From Mesostigma viride (taxonomy: Eukaryota; Streptophyta; Mesostigmatophyceae; Mesostigmatales; Mesostigmataceae): a stretch of DNA of 64,000 nt. The stretch lies in assembly GCA_009746045.1 (NCBI GenBank), contig RPFO01000246.1, positions 665,642 to 729,641 of the forward strand, read 5' to 3'. This document shows, piece after piece, positions 36,622-49,900 of this stretch. Every line of letters begins with the position of its first letter. The first letter of the stretch is position 1. The notes below the pieces were generated by a model. That model did no database searches. It worked only from the letters and a program-made list of their open reading frames with translations, and was not told where the DNA came from. The translations under genes and the position numbers were made by a program.

Positions 36622-37966
36622 TCAAAGACCCACCGCTATCGCGTCGCGCTCCTCCATCGTGAAATCCGGAGGGCATTTCGCTCCCACGGCCACGTGCCCG
36701 ATTTCAGGGCCCGATCGGATATCCGCGTACGAGTGGTCCGAGTCGTCATCGTCCTGCAAGGGAAAAATCGCACGACACGCAACCGCATCGAACGGCGATC
36801 GGCTCAGCGTCCCTGGACGCGTGGCGCGCGCAGCAAAGCTAGGCGGAGGTAGGAAACGCGCGTCAAGAAAGACAGCGGCACCGGGAAACGTACGTAGGGG
36901 TAGTCGTCGAATTGACCCACGCAGTCGCGAAAGTCCTCGAGGGCGGCGCCCAGCCCGGAGTCGTCGTCCTGCGAGGGTCGGCAAGCGATCGCGGAGGCGA
37001 ATGTGAGCAACAAAAAGGAGGACGAGTGGACGCGGAACAGGGCGCTAGCACGCGAGATGGGCCAGCAGCACTCACCTCCTCGCAAAAGTCGTCGGGCGCC
37101 GACGGCGCGTCGCAGCGGTCGTCGTCAAGCGGGTCGCCGTACTCGTCCAGCCCCTGAGCGCCAAAACAACGCGGCACGCACACGGCCACGCACGAGGTCA
37201 CACGCGCACGAGATGCGTCAGCAGCGGGCGCGCACGCTCGGTGCAGCCAAGGGAGGCTTTCATCTCGTGACGACGGCGGCGGCATATGCTTACCATATCC
37301 TCACAGTCAGCATATGCTTACCATATCCTCACAGTCACCTAGGTCGGGCACGCCCTCGTTTTCGTCGCTGTCGCCGCCCTCGTACAACAGCAGCTCGGGC
37401 TCCTCAGGCTCGCCGTCGGACATCAAGCCGTCCTGCCGCAGGATGTCGCGATCCTGTTCGCCGTCGCTCTCCAGCATGAAGTCCGCCCACAGTGGCTCCT
37501 CGACGACCTGCCTCCACCGCCTCTTGGCCGCGTCATCGGCGCACGCCTGGTCGGCCTCCGCGCACGCCTCGTCGTCCCCGAGCTCCCACGTGTCCTCGTC
37601 GTCGGGGTTGTCGTACTCGTTGTCCTGGGGCTCGCCGCTCATCGGGTCCGGCAGCTCCCAGTCGTCGGATGCCTGCGCGCGGCGCCGGCCTCGCTGGCGC
37701 CTCCGGATGCGCGCCTTGACGCGGTCCTCCGCCTTGTTGCGCATGTTGATGCCCGCGCCCTGCAGGATCGTCCAGTTGACGATGTTCCTGCTGTAGCCGA
37801 CGCCGTCGAACTCGTAGCCGAACAAGCCCCGGATGTGCCCCCTCGCGCCCACGCGCGTGAGCGCCGTGTAAAGCTGGCCGTGCGCGAACACGTCGTGCTT
37901 GAGCCAGAGGCCGACGCGTTCCAGCGTCTGCCCCTGGCACTTGTTGATCGTGACCGCATACGCCAG
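36622..37966 (-). other. Helicase C-terminal exons and acidic tail
   Basis: Exon 37966..37322 carries [18 protein letters not shown] and [12 protein letters not shown], then a basic patch ([11 protein letters not shown]) and a long Asp/Glu-rich tail. Three small exons continue the acidic tail ([25 protein letters not shown]) and end at TGA 36622. A 28-bp tandem duplication overlaps the donor of the first of these exons (37.29-37.34 kb). Confidence 0.8.
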
Positions 37967-40900
37967 CTGCGCGACGACCAAACAAACGCGCGGACGCAAG
38001 CAAGCAAGACATCGAGGAAAGCGAGGGAGCATTCAGCCAAGGCCACCGCAAGTCACACGATCGCAAGGCGCGAGCCGACACCGCAAGCAACGACACCGCA
38101 TGGCGCTCACCCCGCCCCTCCCTGCGCGCGCCCACGTACCTTGAAAGGGTAGGCCATCCTGAGGATCTTGAACTTGTCGGCGTCGATGCTGAACGCGATC
38201 CGCGGGATCGCGTGCAGCTCCCCGTCCGGCGTCTTCACGAGGAACGCGCCGTCTTGCTCGTCTACGAGCTCGACGCGCGTCCCATTCTGCAACCTGTCCT
38301 TGTGGGACAGGTTGCGCGTGATCATGGCCACCGCGCCCACCTTCCACTTGAACTCGTGGTCGGGGACGCCGTCTTGACGCGCGCAGTTGAGGGTCCTCAT
38401 GGAGACCCTCTCCCCCGACTTGGCGACGCGGTCGTGGCTGAACGTGCTGCGCTCCTGGTTCTCCAGCTTGGCCAGGACAGCCGCGTTGATGTCGTCGCAC
38501 GCCTTGTTGGTCACTGCGACGATCGAGGACCGCATGCACGCGTTCGCGTCGTTGACGTTGGGGAACGTGTGCGCGATCAGCTCGTCCTCGTCCTTGACCG
38601 GCTGCACCATGCGCAGCGGGATCATCGCCACCTCCTGGTGCGTGCGGTCGTCGATCACCGCCTCGTACGCGACGTTGTCCATGCCGACGTCGGCGACAAA
38701 CTGCGCGTACTCCGGGTCCTCGCGCGCGCGGTAGTTGAACTCGAGCGGCAGCCGGTGCACGCCCACCCACTGCGGCGACCGCACCGCGCTGGCGTCGGCC
38801 GTCGCCAGCTCGCTGGCGCCCTTGACGACGGGCGCCACCTGCCGGAAGTCGCCGGCGAAGATGACGACCTTGCCGCCGAACGGCTCCTTGACAAAGGTGA
38901 GCTCGACCAGCAGCTCGTGCAAGAGATGGATCAGCTCCACGTTCATCATGCCGATCTCGTCGACGACGAGCGCGTGCGCCTCCAACAGCGTGCGCCCCCT
39001 GGCGGAGTTGCGCGTCACGCGGCAGCCGTACTCGAGGTCGAGCTCGAGCGGGAACCCGCACGCGTGATGCGACGTGTGGCCGCCCCACATCTGCAGCGAC
39101 GCGACGCCCGTGAACGCCATCGGCACCACCTTGAAGCCGTCGCGCGCGGACTGCTGCATCGCCGCGTTGATGACCATGGTCTTGCCCGTGCCCGCGGGCC
39201 CGTCCACGAACAGCCGGCGGTCCGGGCTGAGCCCCTTGATCGCCAGCAGCAAGGTCTCGTACGCCTCGCGCTGCACGAGAGAGAACTTGCTCAGGTCGGG
39301 CGCGAGGATGTTCGCGTCGTCGTCGTCGTCGTGCTTGCGCTTGCGCCGGCACACGTCCTCGCCCCTGTCGCGCCGGCACTTGAGCACGGGCTCCAGCTCC
39401 CAGACGTCGTAGCCGTAGGCCGACAGCCGCTTGTCCAGGTAGGCGAGCGTGCGCGCGAGCGCGGCCTCGCGGTCCTCGAGCGTGATGGGCTGCTTGGCTC
39501 TGCGGCCCACCCCGCCGTGCACGTCCTCGTACGCGTAGAACAGGTGGTCCTTCATCATCTCCTCCTTGAACCGCCACAGCGCGCTCATCGTGCTCAGCTT
39601 CTGCAGCACGAGGATGACGAACAGCCGCCGCATCGCGTACGGCGTCTCCAGCCGGCGCGCGGCGATGCGCATGCTCTCCACCGCCGCGTCGTCGTCCTCG
39701 AGCAGGCCCAGCCGCCGGCACGCCATCTCGTTACTGAGCAACACGCCGCCCACGGTGCGCAGCTCCTCGAACGAGTGCGCGGCGCGCTTCTCCAGCAGCA
39801 CGCGCAGGTAGAAGAGCTCGGGGTTGCGCAGGTCGGGGTCGTACATGCGCGTGAAGACGCGCGTCACGCGCGGCATAAGCCACCATCGCGCCGTGTGGCC
39901 CTCGCACACGATCACCTGCGAGCGCCAGCACAAGATCGCAGCCGCCGCGGTCGGTTAGCAGACGCCCCCTCCCCAAGCACGCTACATCAAATGAATGGAA
40001 AACAATGGCGACAATTCGACAATGACGCACCTCGTTGTTGACGTCCCTCAACGCGCGCTCGGGAGCTTGCCATTTCAGCTGCAGGACCCCACCGACGCAT
40101 GAAGCATCCCAAGAGCGAAAGGTGAGAAAAAACGCGCACCAAGACAACCCATGCAATAAAGCATGCCCCCCTTGGGAGGAGGCATGCCCCACACTAGTCC
40201 ATCATGTGTGCAAAGTGGGGGCTCGCAGGTCCATCGTTTGGGGGGTGGACATGGCCAGGCGGTGCCATGGTGCCTTGCGCGCGCGAGCACGTGCCCACCC
40301 TTAGGGGTGAGCCATGGTCCTAAAATATGCAAACGAGCTTGGATTGGGCTGAAACTTGGGAGGAGCCTTGCCCCACACTAGCCGATCATGTGGGCAAAGT
40401 GGGGCCTTGCAGGTCCATCGTTTGGGGGGGGTGGACATGGCCAGGGGGTGCCATGGTCCCTAGCGCGCGCTAGCACGTGCCCACCCTTAGAGGTGGGCCA
40501 GGGTCCTAAAATATGCAAACGAGCTTGGATTGGGCTGAAACTTGGGAGGAGGCATGCCCCACACTAGTCCATCATGTGTGCAAAGTGGGGGCTCGCAGGT
40601 CCATCGTTTGGGGGGGGTGGACATGGGCAGGGGGTGCGATGGTCCCTAGCGCGCCCTAGCACGTGCCCACCCTTAGAGGTGGGCCAGGGTTCTAAAATAT
40701 GAAAACGAGCTGGGATTGGGCTGAAACTTGGGAGGAGGCATGCCCCACACTAGTCCATCATGTGGGCAAAGTGGGGGCTCGCAGGTCCATCGTTTGGGGG
40801 TGGTGGACATGGGCAGGGGGTGCGATGGTCCCTAGAGCGCGCTAGCACGTGCCCACCCTTAGAGGTGGACCAGGGTCCTAAAATATGCAAACGAGCTGGG

Positions 40901-43900
40901 ATTGGGCTGAAACTTGCGAGGAGGCATGCCCCACACTAGTCCATCATGTGTGCAAAGTGGGGGCTCGCAGGTCTATCGTTTGGGGGGGGTGGACATTGGC
41001 AGGGGGTGCGATGGTCCCTAGCGCGCCCTAGCACGTGCCCACCGTTAGGGGTGGGCCAGGGTCCTAAAATATGCAAACGAGCTGGGATTGGGCTGAAACT
41101 TGGGAGGAGGCATGCCCCACACTAGTCCATCATGTGTGCAAAGTGGGGGCTCGCAGGTCCATCGTTTGGGGGGGTGGACATGGCAGGGGGTGCGATGGTC
41201 CCTAGCGCGCCCTAGCACGTGCCCACCGTTAGGGGTGGGCCAGGGTCCTAAAATATGCAAACGAGCTGGGATTGGGCTGAAACTTGCGAGGAGGCATGCC
41301 CCACACTAGTCCATCATGTGTGCAAAGTGGGGGCTCGCAGGTCCATCGTTTGGGGGGGGTGGACATGGGCAGGGGGTGCGATGGTCCCTAGAGCGCGCTA
41401 GCACGTGCCCACCCTTAGAGGTGGACCAGGGTCCTAAAATATGCAAACGAGCTGGGATTGGGCTGAAACTTGCGAGGAGGCATGCCCCATACTAGTCCAT
41501 CATGTGTGCAAAGTGGGGGCTCGCAGGTCCATCGTTTGGGGGGGTGGACATTGGCAGGGGGTGCGATGGTCCCTAGCGCGCCCTAGCACGTGCCCACCGT
41601 TAGGGGTGGGCCAGGGTCCTAAAATAAGCAAACGAGCTTGGATTGGGCTGAAACTTGGGAGGAGGCATGCCCCACACTAGTCCATCATGTGTGCAAAGTG
41701 GGGGCTCGCAGGTCCATCGTTTGGGGGGGGTGGACATTGGCAGGGGGTGCGATGGTCCCTAGCGCGCCCTAGCACGTGCCCACCGTTAGGGTGGGCCAGG
41801 GTCCTAAAATATGCAAACGAGCTTGGATTGGGCTGAAACTTGGGAGGAGGCATGCCCCACACTAGTCCATCATGTGGGCAAAGTGGGGGCTTGCAGGTCC
41901 ATGGTTTGGGGGGGTGGACATGGCCAGGCGGTGCCATGGTCCCTAGAGGGCGCTAGCACGTGCCCACCGTTAGGGGTGGGCCAGGGTCCTAAAATATGCA
42001 AACGAGCTTGGATTGGGCTGAAACTTGGGAGGAGGCATGCCCCACACTAGTCCATCATCGTGGCCCACCCCTGACGATAGGCAGTGGCAGCGCACTCACC
42101 GATACGGTGGAGGTTCGCTTGTCTCCCATGAACTTGCGCATGACGAACTTCTTGTGGAAGTCGGAGTACTTGAGCGCGTTCATCCCGGGCACGTCCTCGT
42201 CCCCGGGCCGATCAAAGTACATCGTCAGCGGCGTGTCCTGCTTCTGCTCCACCGCGTTCTCCAGCGACCGCTTGCATCCCTCCTTGTAGGTGATCTTGTG
42301 CTGCCCGTCCAGGTGCACCGGCAGCATCTCGCAGCCGGGGCGCATCGCCCGCTCGTGGAAGCCGCGGCCGACCCAGTCCGCCTGCGTGCCGCTCACCTGC
42401 CGCCATCGCGCACGCACACATAGAGACATGCGCATAGAAGACGTGGGCGCGTAAATGTCAGCAACGGAGTAAACGGGAGCGCAATCACGAGAAAAACACG
42501 CCGCAAGGAAAAAAGGAAGCTGCACACGCTCTACTCCCTCCCCTTTGCACACAAGCAGACGCCCTTGCACCCACGTGCACGCCTTCAGCCACTCACCCGG
42601 CGCCCCCGCAGGTACTCGTCGGCCTCGTCGCACTCGCCCAGCTTGATCTCCGCGTACTCCTGCCCCTTGTTTATATATTTGTTCAGGTAGAAGACGACGT
42701 GCGTGTGCGAGGTCACCACAAAGTTGATGTGGGCCTCGAACCGCAACGTGGCCCAGGCGTTGTACGGGACGATCCACTGGTTCAGCCTGCACGTGTGCCG
42801 TCTCCGCGGGTGGATGAAGCCCCGCACGTCTTCGAACGTGCGCTTGGCGTAGGGCTCAGGGAAGCGCTTGGCGCACTTGTACGTGCGCGGCTGCCACGGG
42901 TTGAACGGCTCGTCGTCTGAGGACGAGGAGGCCGAGTCAAGGTCGAACGAGTCGCGCGCGGCCGCGATCTCCGCCGCGCGCAGCGCTTTCCGCGGGGGCA
43001 TCGCCACCTCGTGCCGCCGGTTCTTCATGCACTTGGCGCCAGCGGTGTGGTTGTGGACCATGTGCTGGAGCACGAGCTCGCGCAGGCGCCCCGCCGCGAC
43101 GTCCTCTGGCGGCAGCTCTGCCCACGCGAGCTCGTCGATGCGCCCGTTGGCGGTGGTCGGGTGGAAGGGCTCGGGGAGCCGGAAGATGACGTGCGCGTGG
43201 GGCAGCCCGCGCGTCTGGTACTCGATCACATAGATCAAGTATAGCGGCTTGGCCCCCATCACGCCGTCCTCGATGCCCTTGATGAACGCGGCCAGCCGGA
43301 TGTGAAACGAGCGGTTGGCAAACTCGGGGTGTTGGTACACGTCGGTTCCCGGCGGCAGGTTGTCCTGGATTTCTGGCCACATCGGATTGCACGTGAACGT
43401 GGCGAACACCGAGGGGGCCCCGTCCTCGGCGATGGCGGCGATGTTGTTCTGGATGTTGTGCAGCACGAAGCGGTTGGCCATCCCTGAGCCGGACGGCAGC
43501 TGCATGGTGAGCCCCGAGCGCAGCTCATCCGGCAGGTCCTTGGCGTTCGCCTTGGTGAACTTCCTCCAGTCCTTCTCGCTGTACACCCCCATCGTCTTCA
43601 GGTCGTCCAATACCTTGAGGTTGTCGTTCAGCTCGGCCCACGTCGCCAACCGCCTCTGGTGCTTCTCACGCTGCTTCCCCCGCAAGAAGGTGATGGTCTG
43701 GTCCTCCTTGGCGGAGTTCCCGTGCAGCGGGTACAGCTGCCCGAAAGCGCCCTTGTTCTTGAGCCGCCACTCGGAGAACAGCCGGCACTTGATCTCGTCC
43801 TGCAGCTTGACCTCCTGCTTTCGCTTGCTCTTCCCATCGTAGCTGTACGACCACCCCCCCTTGCCCTCCGAATGGATGGCCGGGAAAGCCAGCGCCATGT

Positions 43901-46900
43901 AGTCCTTGCTCCCCAGCGGCAGCTCTTTCGTGATACGCTGGCCCTCCGGCCCGCGTTCCACTACATCGACACGAAAGTGGCCCGGCTGCGCGTTCCTTTG
44001 TCCGCTGCACGCGAGCACGCGCCCACGCAAACGCGATCCCCACCCCCACACCCCGATTTTCCTCGAGCAAACATCAGCCACTCGCGTGCCTCGTGCCACC
44101 CAAATGTTGGCATGACCGCGCCGCGCCGCGGGAAAATTTTGGCATAGCTTTCGCGCCACAAGGGTGGTGCAGAAAATTTTGGCAGAGCTTCCGCGCCACA
44201 AAGGTGGTGCAGAAAATTTTTGGCATGCCTTTCGCGCCACAAGGGTGGTGCAGAAAATTTAGGCAGAGCTTCCGCGCTACAAGGGCAGTGAAGAAAGTTT
44301 TGGCATAGCTTACGCGCCCCAAGGGTGGTGCAGAAAATTTTGGCATAGCTCCCGCGCCACAAGGGTGGGGCAGAAAATTTTGGCATAGCTTTCGCGCCAC
44401 AAGCGTGGTGCAGAAAATTTAGGCATAGCTTCCGCGCCACAAGGGCAGTCAAGAAAGTTTTGGCATAGCTCCCGCTCCACAAGGGTGGTGCAGAAAATTT
44501 TGGCATAGCTCCCGCGCCACAAGGGTGGGGCAGAAAATTTTGGCATAGCTTACGCGCCACAAGAGTGGTGCAGAAAATTTAGGCATAGCTTCCGCGCCAC
44601 AAGGGCAGTGAAGAAAGTTTTGGCATAGCTTACGCGCCCCAAGGGTGGTGCAGAAAATTTAGGCATAGCTCCCGCGCCACAAGGGTGGTGCAGAAAATTT
44701 TAGAATAGCTCACGCGCCACAAGGGTGGTGCAAAACATTTTAGCGTAGCTCCTGCGCCGCAAGGGCTTGTGGGGCAAGGTTGGTGTCGGTTGTGCACAAT
44801 AATAATAATAATAATAAGGGCGGTGAAGAAAGTTTTGGCATAGCTCCCGCGCCCCAAGGGTGGTGCAGAAAAATTTGGCATAGCTCCCGCGCCACAAGGG
44901 TGGTGCAAAACATTTTAGCATAGCTCCCGCTCCGCAAGGGCTTGTGCGGCAAGGTTGGTGTCTGTTGTGCACAATAATAATAATAAGGGCGGTGAAGAAA
45001 GTTTTGGCATAGCTCCCGCGCCACAAGGGTGGTGCAGAAAATTTTGGCACCCACGCACCTTGCCAGCCCCCACGCCAACCCACGCACGCATGGAAGCCCC
45101 CCACACACCCACGCACCACGCACGCATGGCAGCCACCCCACTTGTTTTTCAAATCAAAATAATAGCTTCCCGCCACACCCACGCATGCATGCCAGCACCC
45201 CCCCGAACCCACACACGCATGCCAGCTCCCCCCGACAGTGACACACCTTATCGCACCTCATCGCTTGCCCGAGTCCCCGCTTGCTAGTTTGCACCCTCAA
45301 CTGGTTTCTCACGCCTTCCCGTAGTACCCCTGATTGACGGGTTGCCCCTATTCACGTGCATGTGGCTGGCTGGCTGCCCGCCTAATTGCTGCGTCCCCCA
45401 ACCCCATGCCCCAAGCCTCGTGGCTCAAGCCTCATGGCTGATGCCAGCATGTCATCTGCCCCTTTCTGCTCGCCCGCCAGCCTACATGTGCTGCATACCC
45501 TTGCAACATCCCCTGCCTCTCGTGCCCTACTACAGTGTCATGGACTTTCAATGCATGGTATATCGCAGTCTGCTCAGCTTGCCCTTTTACTCCATTGCCT
45601 GTGCTGACCTCCCCCCCGCACAGAAATGGCGACAGCCGAGGTTGCTATGCCAGCCATGCGCACTACGGCCGCTGCACTTGATGGTTGTCACGGAGAAATC
45701 ACTTTAAAAAAAAAAAAATTCCCATACAATTATGCCCATACAATTGTGCATGTGCAAAGGATTGCCACTCAATGAATATTAACGTAATGAACATAGGCTT
45801 AGCCATGATCATCTGTCACGCCATGTCCACACTTTAGCTGCTAGAATACGCGGTGATGCATGCCAGCCAACCCGCTCACCAACGTACGCATGCCAGCCAC
45901 CCCCGACACCCACGCACGCATGGCATCCACCCCACGAACCCACGCATGCATGCCAGCCCCCCCCCAAACCCACACACGCATGCCAGCCCCCCCCCACATG
46001 CACACACGCGTGCCAGCCCCCCCCCACATGCACGCATGCATGCCAGGCACCCCCCTCACCAACGTACGCATGCCAGCCACCCCCCACACCCACGCACGCA
46101 TGGCAGCGCCCCCCTAATGCATGCAGATCCCTAATGCATGCAGCAGTGCACCGTCGCTAGCGACAAACGCAGCCAAGGGTGGGGCCCGTACCCATGTCCC
46201 ACCCACCTGGGCAGCAGGAAGATCTCCGGCGCGTGCACCTCCGGCGAGAACTGTCCCGCCACCTCTACGGACGCTTGCCGCTGCTCCAACTCCTCGGTCG
46301 CCTGCCGGGCAAACTGCTGCAGCAACGGGTTGTAGGTGAGCAGGTACTCCTCCAGAAGGTCCAGCAGCTTCCGCAGGTTGGGGTCTCGCTCTTTCACCTC
46401 ACACCTGCGGAGCAGGAAGCCACAAAGGTACGCGCATCCGCACTCACAGACACCGTCAGCCATCGTGTGCGCCTCCTCACGCCAAAGAATCACCCCATCA
46501 CACATCACAACACGCACTCGCTAAAACCAGCGACTGCCGTGCCCCTCACCGTTTCAACACGTCCTCCTGCGCCTCGTCCTTTCCCGGCTTGTCCAGCAAG
46601 AAAAAGAAGTCGTTGTTGACATGCACGCCGTCCCGGATGATCGGCTTGATGCGCTCGACGGTCTGGCCGTGCAGCTCGAGCACGCACGCCCCCTTGTTCT
46701 TGACCGAATCCCCGATGCGCCCGCTCGCTACGACGCGCGCCACGGCGAAAAATTGGTTGATCATCCGCCCATACCTGATGCATGTTCACAAATACATCGG
46801 CGGGGACGACGTGTCAGGGTGCAATACAAGGCGCAACCCACTTCAGCCTAGGCTGGCGAAAAAAAATTCAGCATAGCTTCCGCACCGCAAAGGTTTGGGG

Positions 46901-49900
46901 GGGGCCTGGCATGCGTGCGTGGGTGTTTGGGGGCGCTGGCATGCATTCGTGGCTGTGGTGGGGAGCTGCCATGCATGCGTGGGTTTAGGGGGTGGCTGGC
47001 ATGCGTGCCTAGGTTCGTGGGGTGGCTGCCATGCGTGCGTGGGTGCCGCGGGTGGCTGGCATGCGTACGTTGGTGAGGGGTGTGGCTCGCATGCATAAGT
47101 GGGCCCGCGGTGCCCCTGATTGCTGTGTGGCCCCTAATCATGTGGATGTAGCTGGCTGCCTGCCCCCCTGTTTGCCGCATCCCATGCCCCAAGGCTCGTA
47201 GCTCAAGCCTCAATCGTGGTGAAAGAACTTCAGCATAGCTTCCGCACCACAAGGGTGGTGAAGAAAATTTGAGCATAGCTTCCGCACCAGCAAACATGGT
47301 GAAAAAAATTCAGCATAGCTTCTGCACTACAAGGGTGGTGAAGAAATTTTGAGCATAGCTCATGCACTATAAGGGCGCATGACATGCCCGCACGGTCCAT
47401 GCGTCAATACACACAAACACGTAGTAATTAAGAGCAGTGCTGATGCCAACACCGTACCTGATCCACAGCGCCACGTTCGTTGGGTTGCAATGGATCTGCC
47501 ACAGCATCTCCTCCTGGTGGGTCAGCTCGTTGCGCGCGAGCTCACATTCATCCACGTTCGCCTCAGCCAGCAGCCCCTCACGCCGCCTACGCTTCTCGAT
47601 GATGAGATTCAGGTTCGGCTCCAACACCTTTGCCTTGCCTTTCGAGCAGCAGCGGCTACGCTTGGGCTCCTCCTCCTTGAACATGGGCGCGTGGCACTTC
47701 GGGCACTTGCTGCGTTCGCGGTGCTCATCGAGTGAGTACGGATGCGCGGCGCTCGGGTCGTCGGTCAGCGGTCGCAGCTTGAACGGCCGCATTCCAAAGC
47801 CAGCATAGTCGCCCGTGTCCAGGCAGCGTGAGAGCCGCCGCACCTCAGCGAGCGTCATGCCGAACTTCTTCATCTCGTCGTTTTCCTGCGTCGTCAACAA
47901 CCAAAACCAGCACAAAAATGAACAATTCGATAAATGGAACATATGATACGGCACAATACAGTGTAGTATGAGATTATGGTATGGCTCTTCTGAACAGCGC
48001 ATGGCAGAGCCGTCGATGGAAACACTGAGTGATGCCCAGCCCATCACCCCAATACCAAACCAAGTGCAATATTCAGAATAATTTAAGTAAGTGACATCAC
48101 GTCAGAAAAACTCACCCTCTTCTTCTTCTGCCGGTGCGTCTCGTTGGCCACAGCCGTCGCATTGTCAACAGCTCCCTTCCCATCACTGCCAGGTGGTGAC
48201 AAGCCCGCATTGCCTGCCTCAACCGGGTCGATGCGCTCCCCGTCGCTGGTGCTCCCCACGTTGTCGTCGGCGTCGTCGCTGTCCATCCTCACATCGCTGT
48301 CGGCGTCAGCCCCCTCGCTGTCATCGGCGTCATTATCGTCCATCCTCGCATCCTTCTTGCCTCGCGTGTGATGTGCACCGCTCGCGATCCTCTTCTTCTT
48401 TTGTCTCACACGACTGTCACGCTTCCGCCTTTGCTGTGCATCCAGCTTGTCAACAACAGAGACACCCGCATGATGCGAGCCTGCATCACGCTGCGCTTGC
48501 ACACCAGCATCATCCTGTCCATGTGACAGGATAAAAAGAAGACGAGGTGAACAGGACGTAGCCGTCAGTCATTAATGTAAACACTGCGAAGTTGGGTGGC
48601 TGCCATGCGTGCGTGGGTGTGGGGGGTGGCTGGCATGCGTGCCTAGGTGTGGGGGGTGACTGGCATGCACGTGCATGTGGGGGGTGGCTGCATGGCATTC
48701 GTGCGTGGGTTTGTGGGGGGGCTGGCATGCGTGCGTGGGTGTGGGGGTGGCTGGCATGCATGCCTGGGTTCGTGGGGTGGCTGGCATGCATGCGTGGGTG
48801 TGGGCGGGGGCTGGCATCCATGCATGGGGTTTGTGAGGGGGCTGGCATGCGTGCGTGGGTGTGGGAGGGGCTGGCATGCATGCGTGGGTTTGTGGGATGG
48901 CTGGCATGCGTGCATGCATGTGGGGGGTGGCTGGCATGCATGCGTGGGTTTCGGGGGGGGCTGGCTGGCGTGCGTGGGTTTGTGATAACAATCCTTGTAT
49001 CATCCAACTTGTTGACATCATCACGCCACCCCGCATCACCCTGTGCTTGCACACCAGCAGCACCCTGCGCGTGCGACAGCATTACAAGAATGTGAGGTAA
49101 AAATAACGTAGCCATCACTCACTAACGTAAACACTGCGATGAAAAATGTGTAACAAATCCTGCCACAGTGATATGACTTCATAGCATGGTATACATGGCA
49201 CAACCAATGATAATGACCGTCCTTGTATGATCATCCACTTACACAAAGCAGAAACCACCAAACGGCTGTGCTTACTGCTGACTCGCGAATGATCCCAGGA
49301 GCTGGAGGTTGCACCCTCGCGTTGATCATGTCCAACACAGTTTTTCCCTGCAATAAATCCAGGACATTCCACCATTGTCGAGGTTATTACACAGTGACAG
49401 CAACAATCACAATACATAGAAAAGAAGCAAAATTGACAGGTGCAGAGGATTGATAAACAACTCACCAGGGTCCGACGTTGCTCGTCAGTGAAATCATCCC
49501 GACGTCGAATCTCGTTCACCAACGACTGCAGGTACTCGATCTGTTCCTCAACCGAGTGTACGTCGCCACGACAAAAGGCCTCCGCCGCACGCACATAGGC
49601 CAGCGTCGCACCGGGTTCGCACACACCATCCTGCAAAATCACGTGACCGCCCATTTATGAAAAATCAAGTAAGTTTAATACAAAAAACGTTGCTAGCTTG
49701 TGCAGAAACGCCAAATATAAAGACCACACGTTGCTCTCAGCATTCCCATTTTGTCTCCCACGCACCGAAGATTGACGCCCCTGTCGACGGTCCACCATCT
49801 TCTGCAGTGTCCTCACCTGCAATGAAGCCCAGATAAACAGAAAATTCATTGCATCGTTGTCATCTGCACACAAAGTAAAGCAATTGCCAAAGACAGCGGG

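Noticed and set aside
38212-40041. A 609-codon plus-strand frame opposite the helicase
   Set aside because: It is antisense to an exon with all helicase motifs, and the translation is Val/Leu/Arg/His-rich with no domain pattern.
44074-44560. Minus-strand frames with repeated ARKLCQNFL-like units joined to the Rep exon
   Set aside because: They come from the 40-bp satellite. A good acceptor at 44005 and phase agreement with the preceding exon place the array in an intron.
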